Translations under genes and position numbers: made by a program
The notes under the pieces: generated by a model
Told to the model about the DNA's origin: nothing
Database searches by the model: none
Seen by the model: the letters and a program-made list of their open reading frames with translations, nothing else
In this document: one piece after another, positions 1 through 6,696 of the stretch
How positions within the stretch are numbered: position 1 is the stretch's first letter
How the letters are laid out: each line of letters begins with the position of its first letter
NCBI GenBank assembly: GCA_018067325.1
Contig: JAGPUU010000284.1
Span: forward strand, 1 to 7,950
From: Amphritea sp.
GTDB taxonomy: Bacteria > Pseudomonadota > Gammaproteobacteria > Pseudomonadales > Balneatricaceae
Length of the DNA stretch: 7,950 nucleotides
Direction: 5' to 3'

Positions 1-756
1 TTGAAAGATAATAAGTTCGGCGTGGCTATCGAAGAGGCGGCACGTGTCTACCGTTATGCCCACAGCCTGAGCCATCTTGAAGTACAAGGTGTGGATTGCC
101 ATATCGGTTCTCAGCTGACTGAGGTTGAGCCGTTCCTGGATGCGCTGGACCGGTTATTATTGCTGATCGATACTCTGGCAGAACAAGGCATTACGATTAA
201 GCATCTGGATCTGGGCGGTGGCCTGGGGGTTTGCTATACCGACGAAGTGCCTCCTACACCTCAGGAGTATATCGCCGCAGTGCTTGATAAGCTCGGAGAT
301 CGGCCACTGAAGCTGATCTTTGAACCGGGACGATCTATCGCTGCTAATGCGGGTATTATGATTACTAAGGTCGAGTTTCTTAAGTGTAATGAACATAAGA
401 ACTTTGCCATTATTGATGGCGCTATGAATGACCTTATTCGCCCGGCACTGTATAGCGCTTATATGGAGATTATTCCGGTAGAGATTCGTGAGGAAGGCGA
501 CGCGCGGAGCTTTGATCTGGTAGGCCCGGTCTGTGAGTCCGGTGATTTCCTCGGGAAAGACCGGGAGTTGAATATTGAGCCGGGTGATCTGTTAGCGGTT
601 TGTTCTGCCGGCGCCTATGGTTTTGGCATGAGTTCAAATTACAATACCCGTAACCGGGCTGCAGAAGTAATGGTCGATGACAATCAGATACACCTGATTC
701 GTAAGCGCGAAACCGTTGTAGACCAGCTACGGGGTGAAACTGTTTTACCGGGTTGA
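1..756 (+). CDS. lysA: Diaminopimelate decarboxylase LysA (5'-truncated by window edge)
   Basis: PLP-dependent fold-type III enzyme that decarboxylates meso-diaminopimelate to L-lysine, the last step of lysine synthesis, in the cytoplasm. The 251 visible codons are the C-terminal part of a protein normally about 415 residues long, so roughly 165 residues, including the PLP-binding lysine, lie upstream of the window; the TTG at position 1 is not a real start. Visible family motifs, numbered from the edge, are HIGSQ (34-38), the glycine-rich phosphate loop LGGG (71-74), EPGR (108-111), RPALY (147-151), the CESGD segment with the catalytic cysteine (178-182) and AGAYGF (203-208). The frame is intact to TGA. 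It lies upstream of dapF on the same strand, the arrangement seen in pseudomonads, and the two enzymes act consecutively. No T-rich terminator follows, so read-through into dapF is plausible. Identity is very secure. Confidence 0.97.
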   Translation: MKDNKFGVAIEEAARVYRYAHSLSHLEVQGVDCHIGSQLTEVEPFLDALDRLLLLIDTLAEQGITIKHLDLGGGLGVCYTDEVPPTPQEYIAAVLDKLGDRPLKLIFEPGRSIAANAGIMITKVEFLKCNEHKNFAIIDGAMNDLIRPALYSAYMEIIPVEIREEGDARSFDLVGPVCESGDFLGKDRELNIEPGDLLAVCSAGAYGFGMSSNYNTRNRAAEVMVDDNQIHLIRKRETVVDQLRGETVLPG

Positions 757-825
757 TGGTCTTAGTTGTAACAAGGGCTATTGAAAGGACCTGTTAATGG
801 GGCCCGTTAATAAGCCCGACAGAAA

Positions 826-854
826 AGGCAAAGCACTGTCCGAACAGTGCGCCT
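826..854 (+). other. Stem-loop in the lysA-dapF gap
   Basis: A perfect 7-bp inverted repeat, GCACTGT (833-839) and ACAGTGC (844-850), closes a 4-base CCGA loop. It extends through a 3-base A bulge (830-832) into AGGC (826-829) paired with GCCT (851-854), giving 11 pairs in all. It ends just before the AAGAG Shine-Dalgarno-like stretch (856-860) of dapF. No T-run follows on the + strand, so it is not a classical intrinsic terminator for lysA. It could modulate dapF translation, act as an mRNA processing or stability element, or be a weak terminator for the opposite strand, where it is followed by TTTGCCTTTTCT. The rest of the 110-base gap holds no convincing promoter. The structure is seen directly; its role is unknown. 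Confidence 0.5.
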
Positions 855-866
855 AAAGAGAAAACT

Positions 867-1697
867 ATGTTAGTTCGATTTACAAAAATGCACGGTCTTG
901 GCAATGATTTTTTAGTGCTGGATACCGTGACACAAAAAGTTAAGGTTAATTCCGCGATGGTTGCGCGTCTGGCGGACCGAAACCTAGGTGTCGGTTTTGA
1001 TCAGATGCTGATTGTTGAGCCACCCACTAATCCTGAGATGGATTTCCGCTATCGGATATTTAATTCTGATGGTACTGAAGTCGAGCATTGTGGCAATGGT
1101 GCCCGCTGTTTTGCCAAGTTCGTCCGGGATAAGCGACTTACCGCTAAAGAAACGGTTGCAGTAGAGACCCAGCAAGGGCCTATCTACCTAACGATAACTG
1201 CCGATAAGCAGGTGATTGTGGATATGGGAGTGCCGATACTGGAACCCCAGAAAATTCCTTTCAGTGCGGATCAGCAGGCGGCGACCTATCCTATTGATGT
1301 GGATGGGCAATCAATCCAGATCAGTGCGGTCTCGATGGGCAACCCTCACGGTGTGCTGGTGGTCGATGCGGTTAGTACAGCTCCAGTTGAGACTTGGGGG
1401 CCCGCACTGGAATGCGACCCTAAGTTCCCGGCTAAAGCGAATATCGGCTTTATGGAAGTGATCAGTGGTGCTGAGATCCGTTTGCGCGTTTTTGAACGCG
1501 GTGCCGGTGAAACCAAAGCCTGTGGAACCGGTGCCTGTGCTGCGGTTGTTGCAGGTCGTTTACGTGGCCTGTTAGATCAAAAAGTGACAGTGCACCTGCC
1601 CGGTGGCACACTGTTGGTTGAGTGGGCCGGCGAAGGGGAACCACTGATAATGACAGGGCCTGCAACTACAGTGTATGAAGGACAAATCTTCCTATGA
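867..1697 (+). CDS. dapF: Diaminopimelate epimerase DapF
   Basis: Cofactor-independent epimerase that converts LL- to meso-diaminopimelate, supplying both peptidoglycan cross-links and the substrate of LysA. The 276 residues match the usual family length (E. coli about 274). The start is supported by the conserved N-terminal stretch [11 protein letters not shown] (5-15). The two-base catalytic pair is visible as Cys75 in HCGNGARC (74-81) and Cys219 in ACGTGAC (218-224). The substrate-binding MGNPHG segment lies at 157-162. The sequence is two pseudo-symmetric halves, each carrying one cysteine. The Shine-Dalgarno is modest (AAGAG, 856-860) and sits right behind a hairpin. The TGA stop overlaps the next start codon as ATGA, so translation is probably coupled to the DUF484 gene. 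It begins the compact run of genes to 4640. Nothing is missing or broken. Confidence 0.98.
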   Translation: MLVRFTKMHGLGNDFLVLDTVTQKVKVNSAMVARLADRNLGVGFDQMLIVEPPTNPEMDFRYRIFNSDGTEVEHCGNGARCFAKFVRDKRLTAKETVAVETQQGPIYLTITADKQVIVDMGVPILEPQKIPFSADQQAATYPIDVDGQSIQISAVSMGNPHGVLVVDAVSTAPVETWGPALECDPKFPAKANIGFMEVISGAEIRLRVFERGAGETKACGTGACAAVVAGRLRGLLDQKVTVHLPGGTLLVEWAGEGEPLIMTGPATTVYEGQIFL

Positions 1698-2410
1698 GCG
1701 AAAATAAGCCAACAGAGGCTAAGCCTGTAAGTACGATCTCTCAAGAGATTAGCGCCGAGCAGGTTGCTGAGTATTTAACCCAGAATCCGGATTTTTTCAC
1801 TGGCAATGAGTATTTGCTGGAGAAACTTTATGTTCCTCATCAGCGAGGCAATACCGTTTCGCTAGTGGAGCGACAGACGAGCCTGCTGCGCCAGAAGAAT
1901 CGCGAGTTACACGATTATCTCGGTGATATGATCGGCGTGGCCCGGGAAAACGATATTCAGTTCAGTAAAACTAAGAAAATGATTCTGGCGCTGCTGGATG
2001 CCGATACTCTGGATGATGTAGCTGTCGCAATTGATGAGAGCCTTTGTCAGGATTTCAACAGTGATACCACCGCGTTAGTACTCTTCGGTGAGCAGTCTGA
2101 AGCGCAGAATAATCTGCGAGTACTGTTACGAGAAGATGCCGAAGCTATCGATGGACTGGTGGATCTGTCACAGACCCGTTGCGGTAACCTGACTGAATTG
2201 CAGAATCAGTTTCTGTTTCAGGAACAGGCCTTCAAAGTGAAATCTGCTGCCGCTGTACCTATAGTGAAGGGTGAAACTCTGGGGTTGCTGGCAATCGGTA
2301 GCTTTGATGCGTCCTACTTCCAAAGTAATCAGGGAACCCTGTTTCTCGATTATATCGGGCAGGCGCTGAGCCGGGTGGTTTCTCCCCTGCTACAGGATCG
2401 AAAGGCCTGA
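1694..2410 (+). CDS. yigA: DUF484 / GAF-like protein YigA
   Basis: A 238-residue cytoplasmic protein of the DUF484 family (E. coli YigA about 235), which lies between dapF and xerC in many gammaproteobacteria. No enzymatic function is established for the family as far as I know. The N-terminal part carries the family signature: YLTQNPDFF (27-35), VPH (47-49) and SLVERQ (56-61), followed by a predicted helical, probably coiled segment with regular charged residues (about 58-90). The C-terminal portion (about 95-233) has the alternating pattern of a GAF-like fold, ending in a helix. There is no signal peptide or membrane segment. The start codon overlaps the dapF stop (ATGA) and GAAGGA (1677-1682) lies 11 bases upstream. 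The position suggests a link to XerC or cell-wall genes, but that is context only. No cysteine or histidine cluster suggests a ligand. Confidence 0.93.
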   Translation: MSENKPTEAKPVSTISQEISAEQVAEYLTQNPDFFTGNEYLLEKLYVPHQRGNTVSLVERQTSLLRQKNRELHDYLGDMIGVARENDIQFSKTKKMILALLDADTLDDVAVAIDESLCQDFNSDTTALVLFGEQSEAQNNLRVLLREDAEAIDGLVDLSQTRCGNLTELQNQFLFQEQAFKVKSAAAVPIVKGETLGLLAIGSFDASYFQSNQGTLFLDYIGQALSRVVSPLLQDRKA

Positions 2411-2414
2411 TTTT

Positions 2415-3365
2415 ATGAACGCTGGCGATGCTGCACTGGATGGGTTTTATACCTATCTTGTCAGCGAGCGTCAGCTCTCCGGCAATACCCTGAACAACTA
2501 TCGCCGTGATCTGACCCGTTTGCAGGAGTATCTGCAACACAGCACGCTGTTTCCGAGTGGATGTGTCGATTGGGCTCAGATAGAAACGAAACATATTCGC
2601 AACTTTGTTGCCTGGGTTCATCGTGAAGGACTGGGCGGCAAAAGTATCCAGCGCCTTTTATCGGCTATCCGCAGCTTTTATAAATACCTTCACCGTGAAG
2701 GGCTGGTGCAACAAAATCCCGCTCTGGGTATTCAAGCACCCAAAAGCCCTCGCAGGTTACCTCAGACACTGGATGTTGATCAGCTTAATCAGTTACTCGA
2801 TATCGACGAGAGTACTAAAAACGATCCGCTGGAGTGCCGCGATCAAGCCATTCTGGAACTGATTTACTCATCCGGACTGCGCTTATCCGAGCTGGTTAGC
2901 CTTGATCTGCACAGTATTGACTGGCAGGAGGCAACTCTGAGAGTGGTAGGAAAGGGATCTAAAGAGCGGGTGTTGCCGATTGGCAGAAAGGCGATGCAGG
3001 CGCTGGATCGTTGGCTTGATCTGCGCGATAACATGACAAAGCCTGAAGAAATAGCACTGTTTGTCAGTCAACGGGGTAGTCGGATCAGTACTCGCAGTGT
3101 TCAGCTTCGGATCGACCGCCGGGCTAAGATGCAGCATACTCAAGGCAAGGTCTATCCGCATCGATTGCGGCACTCTTTCGCCAGCCATATGCTGGAATCC
3201 AGTGGAGATCTGCGTGCGGTGCAGGAATTGTTAGGACATGCTGATATATCCACTACCCAGATCTATACTCACCTTGATTTCAGACATCTGATGGATGTTT
3301 ACGATAAAGCTCACCCCCGCGCGCACCGACAATCTGACAATAAGTCTGGGAAAGACGATGATTAA
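2415..3365 (+). CDS. xerC: Site-specific tyrosine recombinase XerC
   Basis: Chromosomal tyrosine recombinase that, with XerD at the dif site and under FtsK control, resolves chromosome dimers before cell division. The 316 residues comprise an N-terminal SAM-like core-binding domain (about 6-95) and a catalytic domain (about 115-290). All six catalytic residues are visible: Arg156 (SGLRLSE), Lys180 (GKGSKER), His249 and Arg252 (HRLRH), His275 (LGHADIS) and the nucleophile Tyr284 (IYTHLDF). Their offset from the E. coli residues is a constant 8 to 9. The tail is some 15 to 20 residues longer than in E. coli and is hydrophilic, ending in three aspartates. The start lies 4 bases after the DUF484 stop with GAAAGG (2400-2405) at 9-base spacing. 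The context after dapF and DUF484 identifies it as housekeeping XerC rather than a phage or integron integrase, and no attachment repeat or cassette is nearby. Confidence 0.97.
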   Translation: MNAGDAALDGFYTYLVSERQLSGNTLNNYRRDLTRLQEYLQHSTLFPSGCVDWAQIETKHIRNFVAWVHREGLGGKSIQRLLSAIRSFYKYLHREGLVQQNPALGIQAPKSPRRLPQTLDVDQLNQLLDIDESTKNDPLECRDQAILELIYSSGLRLSELVSLDLHSIDWQEATLRVVGKGSKERVLPIGRKAMQALDRWLDLRDNMTKPEEIALFVSQRGSRISTRSVQLRIDRRAKMQHTQGKVYPHRLRHSFASHMLESSGDLRAVQELLGHADISTTQIYTHLDFRHLMDVYDKAHPRAHRQSDNKSGKDDD

Positions 3366-4083
3366 ATGTATAACTTTCGATCTGGATGACACCCTTTGGG
3401 CGGTTAATCCAGTCATAATCGCTGCAAATAAGACACTTTATCAGTGGCTTAGTGAGAATGCTGAACTGTTCGTCAAGTGCTATAAATTGCGAGATTTTGA
3501 GGTTCTGAAGCAGCAAGCGCTGCAGCAGAGTCCCGATATAGGCCACAGTGTCACCCTGATTCGCTTAAAACAGCTGGAGATCGGTCTGCTGAAGGCGGGT
3601 TATCCACAGGAGCAGGCGGTTGCACTGTCTCAACAGGCATTTGAAGTGTTTATCGAAGCCCGTAATCAGGTAGAGCTGTTTGAGCATGCACGGGGTGTAC
3701 TGGAGAAACTGAGACAGTCGGGTTATCTCATCGGTGCGCTGAGTAATGGTAATGCCGATGTAAACCGGGTGGGTCTGGGAGACCTGTTTGATTTTTCTCT
3801 AAATGCTGACGGTGTTGGCAAAGAGAAACCCCATCCTCTGATGTTTGAGCAGATGTTACATAGCAATCAACTGCGACCCGAGCAGGTGATTCATATCGGT
3901 GATAATCCTCACCATGATATTCTGGGAGCCAAGCATGTGGGGCTTTGGACAATTTGGGTTAATCTTACAGAGGCTGTCTGGCCGGAAGCTGAAACAGCGG
4001 ACCGGGATGTAACCTGTCTTAGCAATATTCCTGATATGGTCGCTGAAATTGCTTCAATTTCAGGACACAGGGCAACACTTTAG
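3358..4083 (+). CDS. yigB: HAD-family phosphatase YigB
   Basis: Haloacid dehalogenase-superfamily phosphatase. E. coli YigB acts on FMN and on the riboflavin intermediate 5-amino-6-(5-phosphoribitylamino)uracil; the same role is inferred here from gene order and motifs. I chose the ATG at 3358 (241 residues) over an in-frame ATG at 3295, because it places the catalytic motif near the N-terminus as in the family, matches the usual length of about 238, and follows GGGAAAG. HAD motif I is FDLDDTLW (7-14) with nucleophile Asp8 and acid/base Asp10. Motif II is Ser129 (LSNGN), motif III is probably Lys157 (GKEKPHP) and motif IV is Asp182/Asp187 (GDNPHHD). A helical C1-type cap falls between motifs I and II. 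The start overlaps the xerC stop by 8 bases, matching the xerC-yigB order in E. coli. No transmembrane segment or signal peptide is present. Confidence 0.93.
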   Translation: MIKCITFDLDDTLWAVNPVIIAANKTLYQWLSENAELFVKCYKLRDFEVLKQQALQQSPDIGHSVTLIRLKQLEIGLLKAGYPQEQAVALSQQAFEVFIEARNQVELFEHARGVLEKLRQSGYLIGALSNGNADVNRVGLGDLFDFSLNADGVGKEKPHPLMFEQMLHSNQLRPEQVIHIGDNPHHDILGAKHVGLWTIWVNLTEAVWPEAETADRDVTCLSNIPDMVAEIASISGHRATL

Positions 4084-4091
4084 GAAAGCAG

Positions 4092-4640
4092 ATGAAAGAA
4101 GAAGCTTCGCATAATCAAGCGCCCCAGAGTGAGGCATCTCAGAATCAGATCAATCTGAATTATGATGCAGCGCAAGACCGTATCCTGATACGTGCCAGTG
4201 AAGGTGGAAAAGAATATCGGGCCTGGTGGACGCGTCGATTAGCCCTGCGTATCCATACATTGTTCGGCGAACATACTTTTCCGACGGAAAATAACGCCAG
4301 CCATCTGCAATCGGAGCAACAGCAAAGCCTGGGCGATTTGGAGAAACAAGGGGCCGTTCAGCAGGCGGATTTTTCGACGCCCTATCAGGAAGATGCCAGT
4401 CACTACCCCTTGGGCGAAGAGGGAATTCTGGTACAGCGGATTGATATTAAAACTGAAGGTAAGATTGTCAAAATTATTATGCTGCCCGCTGATGGAGAAG
4501 GGATGACGTTGTCACTACCGCCGGGGCAGCGTTACTCCTTTGAACATATGCTACAGCGGGTGATGACTGCTGCAGAGTGGGTCAGTGCGGCTGCACAGGA
4601 TAGTGCAGGTAGCCCGCAGACTCCTCGTATCGCACATTAA
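4092..4640 (+). CDS. Unrecognised 182-residue protein, last gene of dapF operon
   Basis: I do not recognise this family. It starts 8 bases after the yigB stop with AGGAAA (4082-4087) overlapping that stop, so it is very probably a translated gene of the same transcript. The first 18 residues are polar and rich in Gln, Ser and Asn, with no signal peptide. Residues 20-34 look like beta strands around NYDAAQDRILIR, followed by EYRAWWTRRLALRIHTLF (41-58), an amphipathic helix rich in arginine and tryptophan. Residues 65-110 are polar and low in hydrophobics, probably a flexible linker. Residues 113-150 look beta-rich (ILVQRIDI, KIVKIIMLP, MTLSLPPG) and a helix follows to about 170. There are no cysteines, catalytic signatures or membrane segments. 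The stop overlaps the convergent regulator gene by 4 bases. It could be a small adaptor or nucleic-acid-interacting protein, but that is only a guess from the basic, aromatic helix. Confidence 0.8.
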   Translation: MKEEASHNQAPQSEASQNQINLNYDAAQDRILIRASEGGKEYRAWWTRRLALRIHTLFGEHTFPTENNASHLQSEQQQSLGDLEKQGAVQQADFSTPYQEDASHYPLGEEGILVQRIDIKTEGKIVKIIMLPADGEGMTLSLPPGQRYSFEHMLQRVMTAAEWVSAAAQDSAGSPQTPRIAH

Positions 4641-5068
4641 ACTACATGACCACTGCTGCATAGTTTATGATTTGCCAGGACTTCCAGTACTTGGCATTGG
4701 TGTTCATCCTCATAGCTACAATTATCTATCATTCGATTTAACTCGGTTTCCATCGCTTGTAACTGTGCAATTTTCTGCTGAACATCAGCTAAATGTTGTT
4801 TGGCGATCTGATCCGCTTGCAGGTGATCATCCAGGCAGCAACTACATAGCTTTTGCAGCTGCTCAATGGCGGGTAGATCAAATCCAAGCTGGCGGGCATG
4901 ACGGATAAAGCGCAACAATGTCAGATGCTGTTGATTATAGCGGCGTTGATTTCCTGCATTGCGGCTGGCAACAGGTAATAACCCTCGTTCTTCATACCAT
5001 CTAATAGTGGGGATTTTACAGTCGGTTAGTTTTGACAGTTGGCCAATGCCGTAACTTTTTTCTTTCAT
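4637..5068 (-). CDS. MerR-family metal-responsive transcriptional regulator
   Basis: Predicted dimeric DNA-binding sensor of the ZntR/CadR/PbrR branch that activates the divergent cation transporter by distorting a 19-base-spacer promoter. Counting from ATG at 5068 (143 residues), the winged helix-turn-helix spans about 5-70 (IGQLSK, TIRWYEERGLLP, GNQRRY). It is followed by the dimerisation helix (about 86-115) and a C-terminal metal loop. Candidate ligands are Cys75, Cys77 and Cys78 at the helix start, then Cys117 and Cys125 with a seven-residue gap, plus His123, Cys137 and His141 at the tail. A thiolate near residue 77 plus a Cys-x6/7/8-Cys loop is the pattern of divalent-metal MerR proteins. 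An in-frame TTG at 5074 would add two residues and is nearer (5 bases) to the AAGG at 5080-5083; homologues start close to the DNA-binding domain, so either is possible. The stop overlaps the convergent upstream gene by 4 bases. The metal is not deducible. Confidence 0.92.
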   Translation of the reverse strand: MKEKSYGIGQLSKLTDCKIPTIRWYEERGLLPVASRNAGNQRRYNQQHLTLLRFIRHARQLGFDLPAIEQLQKLCSCCLDDHLQADQIAKQHLADVQQKIAQLQAMETELNRMIDNCSYEDEHQCQVLEVLANHKLCSSGHVV

Positions 5069-5081
5069 ATGCAAATAAACC

Positions 5082-5112
5082 TTGAAGCTCTAGTTACTAG
5101 AGACTTTATAGT
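5082..5112 (+). promoter_or_regulatory. MerR-type operator/promoter of the cation transporter
   Basis: A -35 element TTGAAG (5082-5087) and a -10 element TATAGT (5107-5112) are separated by 19 bases, longer than the usual 17 and diagnostic of MerR-activated promoters. Inside the spacer lies a perfect dyad, CTCTAGT-T-ACTAGAG (5088-5102), the expected dimer binding site. It sits in the 80-base gap between the divergent regulator and transporter genes, pointing at the transporter. The left end overlaps the AAGG ribosome-binding sequence of the regulator (5080-5083, - strand), so bound regulator lies at its own gene's start and autoregulation is likely. The transporter's own ribosome site, AAAGAGGG (5134-5141), lies 7 bases before its ATG. 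Confidence 0.9.
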
Positions 5113-5148
5113 TTTTGTACTGACAAATATATGAAAGAGGGTTAAGCC

Positions 5149-5793
5149 ATGTCTCACTGCTGTGGAAATACTACATTTACAGGTCTGGATCCGCTGTATT
5201 TACGAATTCTCTGGCTGATTATTGCCATTAATGGGGTTATGTTCGGTGTCGAAATTGTGGCGGGCATTGCTGCCCAATCACAGGCTCTACAAGCGGATGC
5301 GCTGGATTTTCTCGGCGATACAATAAGCTATAGCATCAGTCTCTGGGTAATAGGCAAGGCTGTTTCTGTACGTAGTAATGCTGCATTGTTTAAGGGGCTA
5401 AGTTTGTTACTTATGGCGATATGGGTAACGGGCTCTACTATTTACAGGGTTTTTGTTATGAATGCCCCGGATGCGATGACTATGGGTGGTGTGGCTATCG
5501 CTGCTTTTGTAGCTAATATGATTTGTGTATTGCTATTGATGCGTTATAAAAATGGTGATGCCAATATCCGCTCGGTTTGGCTCTGCAGTCGTAACGATGC
5601 GATTGGTAATATTATCGTCCTGATCGCCGCATCGGGTGTTTGGTATTCAGAGACTCCTTGGCCGGACCTAGTTACGGCATTGATAATGGCTGCGCTATTC
5701 CTCTCTTCCGCCTGGCAGATTACCCGGCAGGCTTTGCTGGAAAAAAAAGAAGGCGAAGAGGATAGAATCAGTAGCGGGATTCAGGGTTTATGA
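5149..5793 (+). CDS. Short cation diffusion facilitator (CDF) metal exporter
   Basis: Inner-membrane cation transporter of the CDF superfamily, presumably exporting a divalent metal in exchange for protons. Six membrane segments can be placed at about 18-40, 52-72, 80-102, 112-132, 143-166 and 173-192. The TM2 metal site is visible as Asp53 and Asp57 (DFLGD). In TM5 the canonical His-x3-Asp is Cys146-x3-Asp150 (CSRND). The protein ends at 214 residues, so it lacks the roughly 90-residue cytoplasmic metal-binding domain of YiiP or CzcD, as in known short CDF-type transporters. The N-terminus carries a His3-Cys4-Cys5 cluster that could capture soft metals. AAAGAGGG precedes the ATG. Expression should be induced through the MerR-type promoter just upstream. 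The 3' end overlaps the convergent DMT exporter gene by 26 bases with no terminator visible. Family assignment is firm; the substrate (Zn, Cd, Pb, Co or other) is open. Confidence 0.9.
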   Translation: MSHCCGNTTFTGLDPLYLRILWLIIAINGVMFGVEIVAGIAAQSQALQADALDFLGDTISYSISLWVIGKAVSVRSNAALFKGLSLLLMAIWVTGSTIYRVFVMNAPDAMTMGGVAIAAFVANMICVLLLMRYKNGDANIRSVWLCSRNDAIGNIIVLIAASGVWYSETPWPDLVTALIMAALFLSSAWQITRQALLEKKEGEEDRISSGIQGL

Positions 5794-6685
5794 TGTCAAT
5801 GGTCGTAGTGAGCTTTTTACGTTTCTTGTACCCTGCAATGGTTGACCCTAACACAATTGCCAGACAGGCAAGGCCCAGTGTTAAGTTAGCTTCGGTTACT
5901 CCTGAAATGACTAACAGCAGAGCTGAAATCAGCGGTGCTGAGTAGGCCAGCACTCCGAGCAGCTGCAGGTTGCCGTGTTTAACCCCATAGTCCCAGGTAA
6001 AGAAGGCGATACCCACCGGGCCAATGCCTAAGCCAATCACTCCAAACCACTGACCGGCTGATGCTGGCCAGACTGTTGTTTCCCACAGCCAGTGACAACA
6101 CAATGCCAGTAGTGCGGTGGCGCCGCAAAACCATCCAGCAGCATCGGTGGATACCTGTTTCACCAGGCGACTCAGAACTGAATAGCCTGACCAAATTAAG
6201 GCGCAGGTTAACGCCAGTAAATAACCGCTGAGGTATTGCTGATTAAACCCGTCACTTCCCTGGCCGATGAGCAGCCAGCATCCATAAAGTGCGATGATTG
6301 CACCGATTATATGCCGTTTAAGTATTGTTTCGCCCGGTAATAAGCCCGCTAGCAGAACAATCAGCAGTGGCCACAGATAAGCCAACAGACTAACGGTGAT
6401 TACCGGGGCTTTGGTCATCGCGAGGAAATAACAGAAGTGATAGCCGAAATAGCCTCCTATACCTAACATCCAGACCAGCTTTGGTTGACGTAGATACCTC
6501 AGCCCTAAGTGTCCCTGGCGCCACCAATTCAGGTTCATCAGTAGAAAAGCCAGAGCGAACGTCATTGCCATCAGCTGGAACGGAGGAATCCGGCCCTCAG
6601 TCAGGCGAGTCAGTAGAGCCAGAGTGCCCCAGAGAAAGATGGAAACTGAGCCAATCAATGTGGCCCTCAGTGTTGTTGTTAACAT
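5768..6685 (-). CDS. DMT-superfamily (EamA) exporter, YddG-like
   Basis: Inner-membrane metabolite exporter of the drug/metabolite transporter superfamily, with two tandem EamA repeats (about 12-140 and 155-287). Ten hydrophobic segments can be drawn at roughly 8-27, 35-53, 70-88, 94-113, 125-142, 152-172, 184-202, 213-231, 243-261 and 267-285. They are followed by a basic anchor, KKRKK (near 288-292), and a short polar tail. The 305-residue length is normal. The N-terminal pattern (FLWGTLALLTRL, PPFQLMAMTFA) and the pattern near TM4 (AYLWPLLIVLLAG) resemble YddG-type exporters of aromatic amino acids; the substrate is inferred only. The ATG at 6685 has only a weak upstream CGGGAT (6693-6698). 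A different-frame ATG lies 4 bases earlier. It is 73 bases downstream of the AraC-type gene on the same strand, so it may be co-transcribed with or controlled by it. The last 26 bases overlap the convergent cation transporter gene. Confidence 0.9.
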   Translation of the reverse strand: MLTTTLRATLIGSVSIFLWGTLALLTRLTEGRIPPFQLMAMTFALAFLLMNLNWWRQGHLGLRYLRQPKLVWMLGIGGYFGYHFCYFLAMTKAPVITVSLLAYLWPLLIVLLAGLLPGETILKRHIIGAIIALYGCWLLIGQGSDGFNQQYLSGYLLALTCALIWSGYSVLSRLVKQVSTDAAGWFCGATALLALCCHWLWETTVWPASAGQWFGVIGLGIGPVGIAFFTWDYGVKHGNLQLLGVLAYSAPLISALLLVISGVTEANLTLGLACLAIVLGSTIAGYKKRKKLTTTIDIINPESRY

Positions 6686-6696
6686 TCATATTATCC

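Noticed and set aside
1..3. TTG at the first base as a start codon for lysA.
   Set aside because: LysA is normally about 415 residues and essential parts of the enzyme would be missing; the frame simply enters from outside the window.
775..817. GGGCT/AGCCC and GGGC/GCCC pairings after lysA as a terminator.
   Set aside because: Stems are short with long loops and no T-run follows, so a terminator call is not supported.
3295..3357. An upstream in-frame ATG would extend the YigB-like protein by 21 residues.
   Set aside because: The extension lies inside xerC, is not conserved-looking, and pushes the HAD nucleophile motif away from the N-terminus. The ATG at 3358 gives the normal length and has a GGGAAAG ribosome site.
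2415..3365. Tyrosine recombinase as a sign of a mobile element or integron.
   Set aside because: Housekeeping XerC context (dapF, DUF484, yigB), full catalytic set with XerC spacing, and no att-like repeats or cassette genes nearby.
4673..4696. Inverted TGCCA/TGGCA near the end of the MerR gene as a terminator or operator.
   Set aside because: It lies wholly inside coding sequence, has a 14-base loop and no T-run; probably chance.
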